From: [Actinomadura] parvosata subsp. kistnae
GTDB lineage: Bacteria; Actinomycetota; Actinomycetes; Streptosporangiales; Streptosporangiaceae
Direction: 5' to 3'
DNA length: 64,000 nt
Assembly (NCBI RefSeq): GCF_900323885.1
Contig: NZ_OOHJ01000022.1
Location: 1,302,001-1,366,000, forward strand
In this document: piece by piece, positions 17,373 through 27,333 of the stretch
Position numbering within the stretch: the stretch's first letter is position 1
Layout of the letters: each line of letters opens with the position of its first letter
Notes under the pieces: model-generated
What the model saw: only the letters and a program-made list of their open reading frames with translations
Database searches by the model: none
What the model was told of the DNA's origin: nothing
Position numbers and translations under genes: made by a program

Positions 17373-18133
17373 AGGCGGTCCTCTCCTCAGAATGGCTCAA
17401 GCTCCGTTCGGTGACCTCCACCTACCACGCGGTCGGCACGGCGGCGCTGACGGTGGCCCTCGGCATCGCCTGGACGCTCTATGTCTCCGCCCTCGCCGAC
17501 GAGCGCGGCACGCTCCGTGCAGCCGCCCCCGAACAGGGTTTCCTGCCGCTCGTCCAGATGAGCCTGGCAGTCCTCGGGGTACTGGCGATCACTTCCGAGT
17601 ACGCCACCGGCATGATCCGCACCAGCCTCGTCACCGTCCCGAACCGCAGCACCTTATTCCTGGCCAAGGCGGCGATCGTCGGCATGACCACTTTCGTGGC
17701 CGCGCACGCGATCCTCCTGCTCACCTACGCAACGAGCCGCCAGATCACGAGCGGCCGTCACCTGGGCTTCAACGAGGTCTCCTTCAGCCACGACCTGCCC
17801 GTGCTGCTCGCCTCCGGCATGTCGGTGACCGCGCTGGCGCTGGTGGGCCTCGGTCTGGGCGCCGCCGTGCGATCCACAGCGGGCGCCGTCATGTCGGTCG
17901 TCACCCTTTTGTTCGTGCTCCCCGGCATCGCCACTTACCTGCCGCCCCCATGGAACACACGTATCTCCACGATTCTCCTGCCGAGCCTCGTCCCCCAAAT
18001 AGCAGGCCAACGACTTTCCTCCCGCCTGGGAGACGGCTTCCTGGCCCCCTGGGCGGCCCTCGCCGTGCTTCTCGCCTACCCGCTCGTCGCTCTCGCCATC
18101 GGCTACTACCAACTCAAGCGGAAAGACGCATGA
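17369..18133 (+). CDS. ABC-2 type transporter permease
   Basis: The 254-aa membrane protein starts MKAVLSSEWLKLRSVTSTY, the usual N-terminus of actinomycete ABC-2 permeases. It has about six hydrophobic helices and the segment ITSEYATGMIRTSLVTVPNR typical of the group. It is translationally coupled to the ATPase through an ATGA overlap. With the ATPase it would form an exporter for a lipid, peptide or antibiotic. Substrate is unknown. Confidence 0.9.
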   Translation: MKAVLSSEWLKLRSVTSTYHAVGTAALTVALGIAWTLYVSALADERGTLRAAAPEQGFLPLVQMSLAVLGVLAITSEYATGMIRTSLVTVPNRSTLFLAKAAIVGMTTFVAAHAILLLTYATSRQITSGRHLGFNEVSFSHDLPVLLASGMSVTALALVGLGLGAAVRSTAGAVMSVVTLLFVLPGIATYLPPPWNTRISTILLPSLVPQIAGQRLSSRLGDGFLAPWAALAVLLAYPLVALAIGYYQLKRKDA

Positions 18134-18509
18134 CCGTACGGGCTCCCAGACCTCAAATCCACGCCGGCCCTGGCACCCGCAGTTGCGCCTCTGCCCGATC
18201 ACTTCTTCACATGGCACCACGATCCCCGGCGAATCGTCCGGGCGACGTCTCCGCGGGCTGCCTCCTCGCTCCTGCTGAACGCGCCCGTCCGCCTCCTGAA
18301 CCGACCGCTCGAATCTCACCGCACCCCAGCACAGGACCTGCCGCCCAGTGCCGTGCCCAAAGCACACGACCTGCCCCAGTACAGGACTCGCTCAAAGCAC
18401 ACGACCTGCCCCCAGTACAGGACCTGCCCAAGCACAGGACGTGCGACGAAGCTTCTCTCTCCACCACAGATACACAGGCCGCACCCCTCGGCCCGAAAGG
18501 ACGCCCAGC
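18134..18509. repeat. Intergenic spacer with ~35-bp direct repeats between the two ABC-2 permease genes
   Basis: The 376-bp spacer interrupts what would otherwise be a compact operon. AGCACACGACCTGCCCC starts at 18361 and recurs at 18396, and related CAGTACAGGACCTGCCC blocks continue to about 18440. No gene is evident. GAAAGG at 18495-18500 is the ribosome site of the next gene. Confidence 0.6.
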
Positions 18510-19286
18510 ATGACCGTCCTCACCTCCGAATGGCTGAAGATCCGCTCGGTCCGCTCCACCTACTTGGTACTCGGCCTCAGCCTCAGCACCGTTTTCCTGG
18601 GGCTGGCGCTCGCCGCTGCGGCCGCCGGCATGTACGACGCCGCTTCGCCGGAACAACAGGCACGCGCCAAGATCGCAGATTTGGAGGAGGTGTTCACCAT
18701 CGTCCCTCAGCTCTGCATGGGTGTCCTCGGCACTTTGGTGATCACGTCCGAGTACACGACGGGCATGATCAGAACAAGCCTGGCCCTCGTTCCCCGTCGC
18801 TGGCCCGTCGTCGCCGCCAAGTCCGTGGTCGTCGGCGGGCTGGGCCTGCTCGTAGGGGCGGTGACGGTCTTCGGCACCTATTTCGCGGCCCGTGTTGTGC
18901 TTGGCGACCGTTTTTCGGGCGCCTACATGAGCGCCTTCAGTGACCGGCTGCCGCTTCTGATCGCATTCAGCTTCACGGTGCCGGTGTTCGCGCTGCTCGG
19001 CGTGGGGCTCGGCGCAATTCTGCGATCGGTGCCGGGCACGACCGCCATCATCGTCGGCCTCGTCTACGTGCTACCGATGATCATCGGCAAGATTCCCGAG
19101 CCGTGGAGCGAGCGGCTCGGCTCGCTGATGATCGGCGCCCTGCCTCGTGAGATCACCGGCGACACCATCACGACCTCGGTGTACGGCTCGCTCCTGTCGC
19201 CACCGGCAGCCGCCGCGGTCATGATCGCCTACGTGGCTGTTCCCCTGTGCCTCGCCATCTGGCTGCTACGCAGAAGGGACGCCTGA
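18510..19286 (+). CDS. ABC-2 type transporter permease (second copy)
   Basis: This 258-aa membrane protein is clearly paralogous to the previous permease: it begins MTVLTSEWLKIRSVRSTYLVLG and has ITSEYTTGMIRTSLALVPRRW in the same place. It has about six helices and ends LRRRDA, like the other copy's LKRKDA. The two permeases probably form a heterodimer with the upstream ATPase. GAAAGG lies 9 nt before the ATG. Confidence 0.9.
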   Translation: MTVLTSEWLKIRSVRSTYLVLGLSLSTVFLGLALAAAAAGMYDAASPEQQARAKIADLEEVFTIVPQLCMGVLGTLVITSEYTTGMIRTSLALVPRRWPVVAAKSVVVGGLGLLVGAVTVFGTYFAARVVLGDRFSGAYMSAFSDRLPLLIAFSFTVPVFALLGVGLGAILRSVPGTTAIIVGLVYVLPMIIGKIPEPWSERLGSLMIGALPREITGDTITTSVYGSLLSPPAAAAVMIAYVAVPLCLAIWLLRRRDA

Positions 19287-19754
19287 CGTGCGCCCCTTGG
19301 AATCCCCGCAGTCGCATCAGTTGCGCGGCGCCACGCCTCCCTCGCGCACCATGGAGACGTCAGAGCGGCATCACTTGCGTGGTGCCGCGCCTTCCCCCTT
19401 CATCGCGGCGCCGCCATCCGCTTGCGACGAAGATCATGCACAGGCACATAACGGTCATCTCGAATGTGTCCGTCACGCCGTCCAAGCTGTACTCGCCAGT
19501 GGCCCACGTTGTGGCGGCGACGGCGGCTCACGTCGTAACGGCTTCGAACGCGCTCGCACCGATGGCGGTCTCAGCAGCTACAGCCTGCGCCATGACGGCC
19601 CTGGACGCGCCCACGCCATCACCGGCCTGAGCAGCGATGGCTTCCTTCACGTCGGACCAGCCATCATCGAGTGGCACCCGGTCCGCGAGCACGGAAGAAG
19701 GACACCGTCCACGGCCCCCGTCGGCGGCCCACAGGCATCGGACAGATCTCCGCA
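19287..19754. other. Intergenic region, no gene seen
   Basis: About 470 bp separate the exporter from the convergent rnj gene. A short imperfect duplication (CGCATCAGTTGCGCGGCGCCACGCCT near 19316 and GGCATCACTTGCGTGGTGCCGCGCCT near 19364, given here as related blocks) is present, but there is no ribosome site or conserved frame. A long plus-strand open frame through here and rnj is the antisense shadow of rnj. Confidence 0.5.
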
Positions 19755-19784
19755 GGTACGGCAGGTCAAGGCACCTGCCGTACC
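19755..19784. terminator. Hairpin terminator downstream of rnj
   Basis: A perfect 12-bp stem GGTACGGCAGGT / ACCTGCCGTACC with loop CAAGGC lies 11 nt past the rnj stop. It has no U tract, as is common for actinobacterial terminators. It would end the dapA-rnj transcript. Confidence 0.75.
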
Positions 19785-19794
19785 GTCCGGAGGC

Positions 19795-21479
19795 TCAGAC
19801 TTCGAGCACCACAGGGATGATCATCGGCCGGCGCCGGTAGGTGTCGCTCACCCAGCGCCCCACCGTTCGGCGGACGACCCGGCGGATCTCCTGCATGTCG
19901 ACCACGCCGTCCGCGGCCTTCTCCTGGAGAGCCCGTTCGATCTGCGGGATGAACTCGTCGAACTGGGCGGGATCGATGCCCGACCCCCGAGCGTGAATCT
20001 CGGGGCCGGCGGTGAGCTTGCCCGTGTTCGAGTCGACCACCACGACCACCGAGATGAAGCCCTCGTCGCCGAGGATCCTACGGTCCTTCAGGGAGGTGTC
20101 GGTGATCTCCCCCACCGACGAGCCGTCGACGTAGACGTACCCGGCGTGGACCGCACCGACGATCCGCGCGCGTCCGTCGACCAGGTCCACCACGACGCCG
20201 TCCTCGGCGATCACGATGTGGTCTTCGGGCACGCCGGTGAGGGCGGCCAGCTTGGCGTGGGCGCGGAGGTGGCGCCACTCGCCGTGCACGGGCATGAAGT
20301 TCGAGGGACGCGTCAGGTTGAGTACGTACAGGAGCTCGCCCGCGGCCGCGTGCCCCGAGACGTGCACCTTGGCGTTGCCCTTGTGTACGACCCGGGCGCC
20401 CCACCTGGTCAGGCCGTTGATGACCTTGTTGACCGCGGTTTCGTTGCCCGGCACGAGCGACGACGCCAGCAGGACGGTGTCGCCTTCGGCGATGCGGATC
20501 GGGTGATCGCGATTGGCCATCCTCGACAGCGCCGCCATGGGCTCGCCTTGGGAGCCGGTGCAGATGAGCACCACGTCCTCCGGCGGCCACTCCTCGATGT
20601 CGCGCGAGTCGACGATCAGCTCCGGCGGGACCTTCAGGTAGCCGAGGTCGCGAGCCACGCCCATGTTCCGCACCATGGACCGGCCTACCAGGGCGACCTT
20701 GCGGCCGTGCCGGAAGGCCGCGTCGATGACCTGCTGAATGCGGTGGACGTGCGAGGCGAAGCTGGCCACGATGACCCGCTGCTCGGACGTGCGGATCACC
20801 TCGTCGATGACCGGCCCGATCTCCCTTTCGCTGGTGACGAACCCCGGCACCTCGGCGTTGGTGGAGTCGGACATCAGCAGGTCGACGCCCTCGGTGCCGA
20901 GCCTGGCGAAGCCGCCGAGGTCGGTGAGCCGGCCGTCGCTCGGAAGCTGGTCCATCCGGAAGTCACCGGTGTGCAGGACTATGCCCGCCGGCGTCCGGAT
21001 GGCGACGGCCAAGGCGTCGGGGATGCTGTGGTTGACCGCGAGGAACTCGCAGTCGAACGGCCCGAATACGTGCCGTTCGCCCTCGACGACTTCCAGCTTG
21101 GTCGGTTGGATCCTGTGCTCAGTGAGCTTGGCCTCTATCAGGGCAAGCGTGAGCTTGGAGCCGATGAGCGGGATATCGCGCCGCTCGCGCAGAAGGTACG
21201 GCACCGCCCCGATGTGGTCTTCGTGGGCGTGCGTGAGCACCACGGCTTCGACGTCGTCGAGCCGGTCCCTGATGTATTCGAAGTCAGGCAGGATGAGATC
21301 GACACCCGGCTGGTCCGGCTCGGGGAACAACACCCCGCAGTCGACGACCAGCAGGCGACCGTCATATTCGAAGACGGCCATGTTTCTGCCGATTTCCCCC
21401 AGCCCGCCCAGCGCGACGATGCGCAGGCCGCCTTCCGGCAGCGGCGGCGGGGCCCAAGCTCAGGATGCGGATGGCTCAT
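19795..21479 (-). CDS. rnj: Ribonuclease J, frameshifted near the N-terminus
   Basis: This metallo-beta-lactamase/beta-CASP nuclease has LTHAHEDHIGA (HxHxDH), VNHSIPDA, HTGDFRMDQ, SDSTNAE and the beta-CASP segments FASHVHRI and HVSGHAAAGE. It matures and degrades RNA as endo- and 5' exonuclease. The usual actinobacterial start MSHPHPELGP is present at 21479 but is out of frame with the body. One missing G (plus strand) in the GGGG at 21449-21452 restores PELGPPPPLPEGGLRIV and a ~561-aa protein. If read literally, translation could begin only at 21381. The gene follows dapA, the conserved actinobacterial order. Confidence 0.93.
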
Positions 21480-21533
21480 GCCTGGCCCCCACGGTCAGAT
21501 CTTGTTCTCAAAACTCCCGGTTCCTCCCCGTTC

Positions 21534-22451
21534 CTATGCGTCTGTCAACTTCACCCCGCCGGCTACCAGGCAAGCACGCAGCTCGGCGATTTGCTTCTCT
21601 GTGGCGTCCACGAGCGGCAGCCGTACCGGACCGACCGGCATCCCCACCATGCTCAGTGCCGCCTTCGCCATGATCGCGCCGCCGGCACGCAGCATGATCC
21701 CGTCCACTACGGGGGCCACCTGGCTGTGTACGGCCAGGGCCCGGGCGACGTCGCCATTCTTGTGGAGGTGGATCATGCGGGCCAGCTCGGCGCCCACCAC
21801 ATGTCCGACCACACTCACGAAGCCGGCCGCTCCGAGCGAGAGCCAGGCCAGGTTGAGCAGGTCGTCACCGGAGTAGAAGGCGAGATCGGTCGCGGCCATC
21901 ACCTGGCTCGCCCCGAACAGGTCACCCTTGGCGTCCTTCACGGCCACGATGCGATCGTGCTGCGCCAGCCTGAGCAGGGTCTCTGTCTTGATCGGTACGC
22001 CACTACGTCCGGGAATGTCGTACAGCATCACCGGCAGGTCGGTTGCGTCGGCAACGGCGGTGAAGTGCTGGTACAGCCCCTCTTGCGGAGGCTTGTTGTA
22101 GTAAGGCGTCACCACCAGGAGGCCGTGCGCACCGGCACGCGCCGCCTGCTTCGCCAGCTCGACGCTATGACGGGTGTCATTGGTGCCGGCCCCCGCCACG
22201 ACGGCGGCACGATCGCCGACCGCTTCGAGGACGGCGCTGACGATGCGCTGCTTCTCCTCGTCCGAGGTGGTGGGCGACTCCCCGGTCGTCCCGTTGACGA
22301 TCAGTCCGTCATTGCGCTGCTCGTCCACCAGATAGGCGGCAAGACGTCGCACAGCCGCATAATCCACCTCACCGTCGGAGGTGAACGGCGTGACCATCGC
22401 GGTCAGCATACGGCCGAAGGGTGCGTCGGTGGTTCCAGTTGGCGATGCCAT
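21534..22451 (-). CDS. dapA: 4-hydroxy-tetrahydrodipicolinate synthase
   Basis: The 305-aa (beta/alpha)8 aldolase has GTTGES (54-59), TPYYNKPPQEGL, Tyr144 (MLYDIPGRSG) and Schiff-base Lys172 (VAVKDAKGD). It condenses pyruvate with aspartate semialdehyde, the committed step of diaminopimelate and lysine synthesis. The open frame extends upstream to 22580, but MASPTGTTDAPFGRML at 22451 matches family N-termini. YNKPPQEGL and synteny with rnj mark the lysine enzyme. I considered and rejected a role as keto-deoxyglucarate dehydratase for the uronate locus. Confidence 0.95.
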   Translation of the reverse strand: MASPTGTTDAPFGRMLTAMVTPFTSDGEVDYAAVRRLAAYLVDEQRNDGLIVNGTTGESPTTSDEEKQRIVSAVLEAVGDRAAVVAGAGTNDTRHSVELAKQAARAGAHGLLVVTPYYNKPPQEGLYQHFTAVADATDLPVMLYDIPGRSGVPIKTETLLRLAQHDRIVAVKDAKGDLFGASQVMAATDLAFYSGDDLLNLAWLSLGAAGFVSVVGHVVGAELARMIHLHKNGDVARALAVHSQVAPVVDGIMLRAGGAIMAKAALSMVGMPVGPVRLPLVDATEKQIAELRACLVAGGVKLTDA

Positions 22452-22603
22452 AGTGCGAACGCTACCTGGATTCGGAAATCCATTGGACGTCGCCACCCCG
22501 CTTCGCCTGCCTGGAGCCGCTCGTTGCCCGCCTCCGGATGCCCGGCTGCGTCCTCTCCCCATACCCACCGAAGCCCACACAGATCCGGTGAGGTTGTCAC
22601 TTC

Positions 22604-24178
22604 AGGTGTGTAAAGATCTTTGCTGAGTGCTTGATGGCGGTCTTTACCTGATGCGGCCTGGATAGGCGATATCGAGTTCGATGAGTGCCTCGCGCCAGCC
22701 GATGGTGCGCTGTCCCTCGATCAGGCGGGCGGTGCTGGGCGAGTTCTTGATCTTTCCGGTCTTCTCCTTGGTCGCGGCGCGTTCGCGGGCGCGTTTGTCC
22801 TCGATGTTGATGATGGCCAGCCACAGCAGCTTGACCACGGCGTCGTCGCCGGGGAAGTGCCCGCGGGCCTTGGTGACCTTGCGCAGCTGGTAGTTCAGCG
22901 ACTCGATGCTGTTGGTGGTGTAGAGCAGCTTACGGACCGCCGGGGAGAAGGCGAAGAACGGGATGAAGCGGTCCCAGGCCGTCTCGAACACCCGGGCCGC
23001 CTGCGGATACCGCTCGCCCCAGGTGGAGGCGGTGAAGTCTGCCAGGGCGTCGAACGCGGCCTGCTCGGTGGGCGCGGTGTAGATCTTCTTGAGTTCGGCG
23101 GCCAGCGCGGCGCGGTCGCGGCGGGCGACCGGCCGCAGCGCGTTGCGGATCAGGTGCACGACGCAGGCCTGCACGGTGGTGTGCGGGAACGCCGCGTGGA
23201 TGGCGTCCTCGAAGCCGGTCAGGCCGTCGGTGCAGGCGATGAGGATGTCGCGCACGCCCCGGTTTTTCAGGTCGTTCATCACCGTGGTCCAGAACCGGGC
23301 CGATTCGCCGGCGGTGGCGGTATCGAGCGGGGTCTTGGCCAGCCAGATTCCGAGGACGTGCTTGTCGCCGTCGGCGTCGATGCCGACCGCGAGGTAGGCG
23401 GGTTTGGCCTGGACGCTGTGGTTGTCGCGGACCTTGACCACGATGGCGTCCAGGAACACCACCGGGTAGACCGCTTCCAGCGGCCGGGCCTGCCAGGCGC
23501 GGACCTCCTCCAGCACGGCGTCGGTGATGTTGGAGATGGCCTCGTGACTGAGTTCGACCTCGTAGATCTGGCGCAGGTGGTGCTGGATGTCGCGCACGCT
23601 CATGCCGTGCGCGTACAGGCTGATGATCATGTCGTCCAGGCCGCCGGAGATGCGGCCGGCCCGCTTGGGCACCAGCACCGGCTCGAAGGTGCCGGCCCGG
23701 TCCCGGGGCACGGCCAGCCGGACCGGCCCGACCCCGGTCTGCACGGTCTTGCCGATCCTGCCGTTGCGGGAGTTGCCCGAGCCGTGGCCGGCCACCTCGT
23801 GCTTGCCATAGCCCAGATGCGACGACAGCTCGGCCTCCAGGGCGCGTTCCAGCACCGCCTTGACCAGTTCGCCGAGCATCGAGCCTTCACCGGTCAGCCG
23901 CAGCCCGCCCGCGCCGTCGCGTGAGCGTTCCAGCAGCAGGTCCAGCACGTGATCGCCGAGCAGGTCCCGCAACGGCACCTCGCCGTCACGCTGGGGGGAT
24001 TGTTCCCCGCCATGATGCGCAGCCGCCCCCAGCAGCGCCGATGCATCATCGCGCTGGTCTTGCCCCACCGCGGCCAGCGCGGTTCTTCCCCGTGTCGTGG
24101 ACATGATCGTGTTCTCCCCCGAGATGGTGAATGATCGTTGCAGACTTTCGTCTACGTTTGGTGATCATTTCCACACCT
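22604..24178 (-). mobile_element. IS256-family insertion sequence with terminal inverted repeats
   Basis: The element spans 1575 bp. The left end AGGTGTGTAAAGATC and right end (complement) AGGTGTGGAAATGATC are imperfect inverted repeats flanking one transposase gene of the mutator family. I could not find a convincing 8-9-bp target duplication: the flanks read GTCACTTC on the left and AGAGTGAT on the right. It lies just upstream of dapA, at the left edge of the accessory block that splits dapA-rnj from dapB. Confidence 0.8.
22644..24104 (-). CDS. IS256 (mutator) family transposase
   Basis: The protein has the mutator-family core: ELSSHLGYGKHE, SRNGRIGKTVQT, FLDAIVVKVRD with the first catalytic Asp, LIACTDGLTGFEDAI with the second Asp, CVVHLIRNAL, and TTNSIESLNYQLRK carrying the catalytic Glu. 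All are intact, so it may be active. At 486 aa it is longer than the usual ~410-420 aa because of ~70 N-terminal residues. A start at the ATG before LGELVK (MLGELVKAVLERALEAELSS, ~23,880) or an intermediate site is possible. Confidence 0.93.
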   Translation of the reverse strand: MSTTRGRTALAAVGQDQRDDASALLGAAAHHGGEQSPQRDGEVPLRDLLGDHVLDLLLERSRDGAGGLRLTGEGSMLGELVKAVLERALEAELSSHLGYGKHEVAGHGSGNSRNGRIGKTVQTGVGPVRLAVPRDRAGTFEPVLVPKRAGRISGGLDDMIISLYAHGMSVRDIQHHLRQIYEVELSHEAISNITDAVLEEVRAWQARPLEAVYPVVFLDAIVVKVRDNHSVQAKPAYLAVGIDADGDKHVLGIWLAKTPLDTATAGESARFWTTVMNDLKNRGVRDILIACTDGLTGFEDAIHAAFPHTTVQACVVHLIRNALRPVARRDRAALAAELKKIYTAPTEQAAFDALADFTASTWGERYPQAARVFETAWDRFIPFFAFSPAVRKLLYTTNSIESLNYQLRKVTKARGHFPGDDAVVKLLWLAIINIEDKRARERAATKEKTGKIKNSPSTARLIEGQRTIGWREALIELDIAYPGRIR

Positions 24179-24411
24179 AGAGTGATACCCCCGATCCGGT
24201 CGATGCAGGAGGCGTTGGGTGAGTAAGGGGACGTCTCCGGGCTCAGGATGCCTGGTGTGGCGGAAGCGACGGAATTTGTTGTCGCCAAGGTCACACCGAC
24301 CACCACGTGCGCGATATAAAGGCTGCCGAGATCCGCCGGGTTACGTCCGCACCGTTGTGCGCGACGGGAAAGCAGTCCTCGGCACCCAGGAGCAGCCCTT
24401 GATGCGCCCAG

Positions 24412-24855
24412 TTACGCCAGTTCGATCTGGTACCGGATGAAGCCGCGGTTCTCGGCGACTTTGTCGTACAGGTGCCGGGCTGTGCTGTTCGACTCGTGGG
24501 TGTTCCAGTACACGCGGGAGCAGCCGCGTTCCCGAGCCCAGTCCGTCACTGCGGCGATCAACGCGCGGCCCACGCCCTTGCCTCGCACGTCAGGAGCCGT
24601 GAACAGGTCCTGCAGATAACAGACTTCACTATCGGGAGCCGACGTGCTTCCGTGGGTGAGGAAATGCGTGATGCCCACCAGCCGGCCGTCCAGCCTGGCC
24701 GCCAAGGCGTGCAGGCGGGTGTCCGCCTGAAACTCCTGCCACGCCCGGTCGTACATCTCGTCCGGCTCGGTGCGCTCGTAAAAGTCGATGTACGCACGGA
24801 ACAAGCCCTCCCACACGTTCCGGTCGGACGGGAGTAGCTTGCCGATCTCGATCAT
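24412..24855 (-). CDS. GNAT family N-acetyltransferase
   Basis: The 147-aa single-domain acetyltransferase has motif A as YLQDLFTAPDVRGKGVGRALI (RGKGVG binds the CoA pyrophosphate) and motif B as VYWNTHESNSTARHLYDKVA. It transfers an acetyl group from acetyl-CoA to an unknown amine. It lies alone to the right of the IS element, and context does not suggest a substrate. Confidence 0.88.
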   Translation of the reverse strand: MIEIGKLLPSDRNVWEGLFRAYIDFYERTEPDEMYDRAWQEFQADTRLHALAARLDGRLVGITHFLTHGSTSAPDSEVCYLQDLFTAPDVRGKGVGRALIAAVTDWARERGCSRVYWNTHESNSTARHLYDKVAENRGFIRYQIELA

Positions 24856-26078
24856 GTTGTCCCTCTTGGTGGTGCAGCCCGGCGCGGTCCAGGACGCGCG
24901 AGGTGGGCGTGTTGGGGTGGCGGATGTTCGATGTCACAACGTAGGGAGAGTCGGCTGGCCGAGGTACGGCCACTCGGCTGCGATACCAGGTGACCACTTG
25001 GTGGTTGCCGAGGTGGGGGTCCGCCTTGAGCACAGGCGGTTGTCACAAGAGGGCAAGGACGGCGCGAATCGGGCTCGGCCTTGGGCAGGGGCGGCGCACG
25101 AAAAAGCGACGGCTGGAGATCACGGTAGCCGGCTCGAGCTCCGAACTGCACAAAGCCTTGTTGCGGGCGAGGGGATGCGGAAGGAACTGCGGGGACGTGA
25201 TGCATGCGGGTGACGTGACGGAGCCGTAATAGGCGACGGAGCTTCAGTACGCGACGGAGCCGTGGTACCCGACGAACCTCTCGGACGTTACGAGCCGGTG
25301 CGGCGTGCGCGAGCAACGGTGTGCCGAAGCGGCTGGGGCGTGACGGCGTAGTGAAGAGGTCCCGAGCGCTGGGATGGGATCAGCAGTGGGAACGGGCGAG
25401 TGCTGGCGGAGCAGTGGTGGCGGCGTGACCAACGATGAAGACGTGACCAGGGGCGGGGCACGTGAGAGTCGACGGGGGCGTGGGGGCGTACCCGACCAGT
25501 GAGTGTCATGAGGAAGCAGCAGGACGTACTCACCAAGCGGTCGCGGCATGACGGAGCGGCAGCGCGCTCAAGCGGTGTGGGCATGACGGAGCGGCAGGGC
25601 GCACCCGCCGGTGATGGCAGGACGAAGTGACAGGGCGTACCCAAAAGGTGGGCATGAAGAAGCGGCGCAGGCGTGCCGAGGGGGCGGGCGTAAGGAGGAG
25701 GGGGCTGGACGGAGCAAGCCGGGGTGGCGGAGCTTGGAGGCGCGGTGGAGCGGCGGGGCGTGAGAGGGTGGAGGCGCGGCGGAGCTTGGCTGGGACGGGC
25801 GGGAAAGAGCCGGCGTCTTGCGTGAAAGGCCCTCGGGTTCGTCGTCGGATCCGGTGCCGACCTCGGGGTTCATGACCACCGGATGTGGCGGCTAGCGGCG
25901 GCGGACATGGAAGAGGTCGCCGATATGTGCTCGGGGGTACACACATCGACGACCTCTACCGGAGAATCGCGACCTCTTACATCGGCGTTACAAGGTTTCT
26001 CCGATAATTTTCCGCCGCCGCAAAGTTGGGGCTCCATCTGTCATCGATGACGGTCGGTTACCTGCCGAATACGGCAAC
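24856..26078. repeat. Gene-free region with degenerate ~36-bp tandem repeats
   Basis: I see no gene over 1.2 kb. From about 25,220 to 25,670 the sequence is built from imperfect copies of a ~34-39-bp unit with GGCATGACGGAGCGGCAG and CGTACCC blocks. From 25,670 to 25,860 it is GGAGCGGCGGGGCG-rich. Frames on both strands are low-complexity and lack ribosome sites. The right end holds the inverted repeat listed at 25,913-25,987. Confidence 0.6.
25913..25987. promoter_or_regulatory. Inverted repeat plus third half-site upstream of a GntR gene
   Basis: GAGGTCGCCGATATGTG (25913-25929) and CACACATCGACGACCTC (25940-25956) form 17-bp arms with two mismatches around a 10-nt G-rich loop. A third related block, GCGACCTCTTACATCGGCG, follows at 25969-25987. 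The group lies about 130-200 bp upstream of a GntR/UTRA regulator gene. It could be its operator or a hairpin terminator. No experiment-like evidence is available in the sequence. Confidence 0.4.
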
Positions 26079-26117
26079 ATGGGGCAACGCCTCACACGAA
26101 CCCCCAGGGATGGACTA

Positions 26118-26834
26118 GTGGCCACCTCAGATCCGGTCTACCTGCGTGTCGTCGAAGACATCCGGCGACAGATCACCGACGGCACCCTTCCCCCCGGCGC
26201 GCCTATCCCCTCGCGCGCGCAGCTGACCCGCAAGTATCAGGTCGGTGAGACCGCCGCCCGTCATGCACTACGCGTGCTCGCGGGCGAGGGCCTCATCATC
26301 GGCCGCGTGGGCTCGGGCCATTACGTCAGGGAACGCCCCGACCTAACACCTCTGCACCGATGGCGTTTCCTCGACCACCCTGCCCCGTTCGCCGCCGACC
26401 TCCAATCCCAAGGCAGGCGAGTTACATGGGACTGGCACAGCGAGCCCACCGAAGCGGGCCCCGACATCGGCAGACGGCTGCGGCTGCCCGAGTCGGCGAC
26501 GCTGACCAAGACGAGTTACGTCTTCCGCGGGGACGGCAGGCCGCTCCAGCTCGCCACGTCGTATGAGCTGCGCGAGTTCACCCCTCATACGGAGGAGGAA
26601 CGGCGCAGCCTGGTCGCGCGCATGTACGCGCACGGCATAAAGATCACCGAAATCGTCGAGAGCGTTCATACCCGCATCCCCCGGCCGGTCGAGAGCGATG
26701 CGCTGGACCTGGCGGCGGGGGTTCACGTTCTTCATGTGGAACGTACCCATTGGGCGGGCGACCGCCCGGTCGAGACCAGCGACATCGTGATCCCGGGCGA
26801 CCGGTTCCGGATCATGTACAGCATGCCTGTTTAG
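26118..26834 (+). CDS. GntR family regulator with UTRA domain (HutC subfamily)
   Basis: From the GTG at 26118 the protein is 238 aa: ATSDPVYLRVVEDIRRQI begins the winged helix (about 5-70, with PSRAQLTRKYQVGETAARHALRVLAGEG), followed by a UTRA effector domain (about 95-235). The UTRA part includes ATLTKTSYVFRGDGRPLQLA, ITEIVESVHTRIP and VLHVERTHWAGDRPVETSD. AGGGA at 26106-26110 favours GTG 26118. The upstream ATG at 26079 would add 13 residues. Effectors of this subfamily are usually sugars or metabolites. No obvious target operon is adjacent, so it may act at a distance or on the inverted repeat upstream. Confidence 0.88.
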   Translation: MATSDPVYLRVVEDIRRQITDGTLPPGAPIPSRAQLTRKYQVGETAARHALRVLAGEGLIIGRVGSGHYVRERPDLTPLHRWRFLDHPAPFAADLQSQGRRVTWDWHSEPTEAGPDIGRRLRLPESATLTKTSYVFRGDGRPLQLATSYELREFTPHTEEERRSLVARMYAHGIKITEIVESVHTRIPRPVESDALDLAAGVHVLHVERTHWAGDRPVETSDIVIPGDRFRIMYSMPV

Positions 26835-27333
26835 AGCGGGAAGCTCCGGGTGAGCACCATCTTGCCCGGAGCTTCCCGACCCGACGAGTTCGTGCCGTCT
26901 CTTCGCGCCTCGGCCGGACGGGCGCAACGCCGAACGTGCGGCCGCGCTCCCCCATATCGACACGACAGGGCCGAGTCTGTGGCGATCAAGGAAGGACGGC
27001 CGAGGTCAAGCAAGAAGGTGCCCGTACCGTCGGTGCAACCCTCGCGGGTCGTTCTTGACGCCGGCCACCTCATCAGGCCCGCTCTCGCCGCATCGCGCGA
27101 TGGGCACGCGAGCGCGGCTCCGCCTCCCCACGAATGACGAAGCCACCCCCGCCGGCCCACCGCCTCACGAATGACGAGGCCGACCTCGCCGGACCGCCTC
27201 CATAAGCAGGGACGGTCATCGACGCGACACTGCCTCGTCCCGCATTGCTCAAAGGGTCGGTTCGTCCAGCATCGTGACAACGACCTTGCCGCGACTACGC
27301 GCGCGAGCGAAATCCCAATATGTCTAGACACCG
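26835..27333. other. Intergenic region, no gene seen
   Basis: This ~500-bp stretch after the GntR gene shows no supported reading frame. Two nearly repeated blocks (CACGAATGACGAAGCCACCCC near 27129 and CACGAATGACGAGGCCGACC near 27166, quoted in part) suggest short duplication. Confidence 0.5.

Noticed and set aside
19288..21876. An 862-codon plus-strand open frame across the rnj region
   Set aside because: It is antisense to rnj, begins in non-coding DNA, and its translation is Val/Asp/Arg-rich without family motifs. High G+C commonly produces such antisense frames.
21534..22451. dapA as the missing keto-deoxyglucarate dehydratase of the uronate locus
   Set aside because: The YYNKPPQEGL segment, synteny with rnj and distance from the uronate genes mark it as the lysine-pathway enzyme.
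22596..24186. Target-site duplication of the IS256-family element
   Set aside because: The 8-9 bases outside the two inverted repeats do not match, so no duplication can be claimed.
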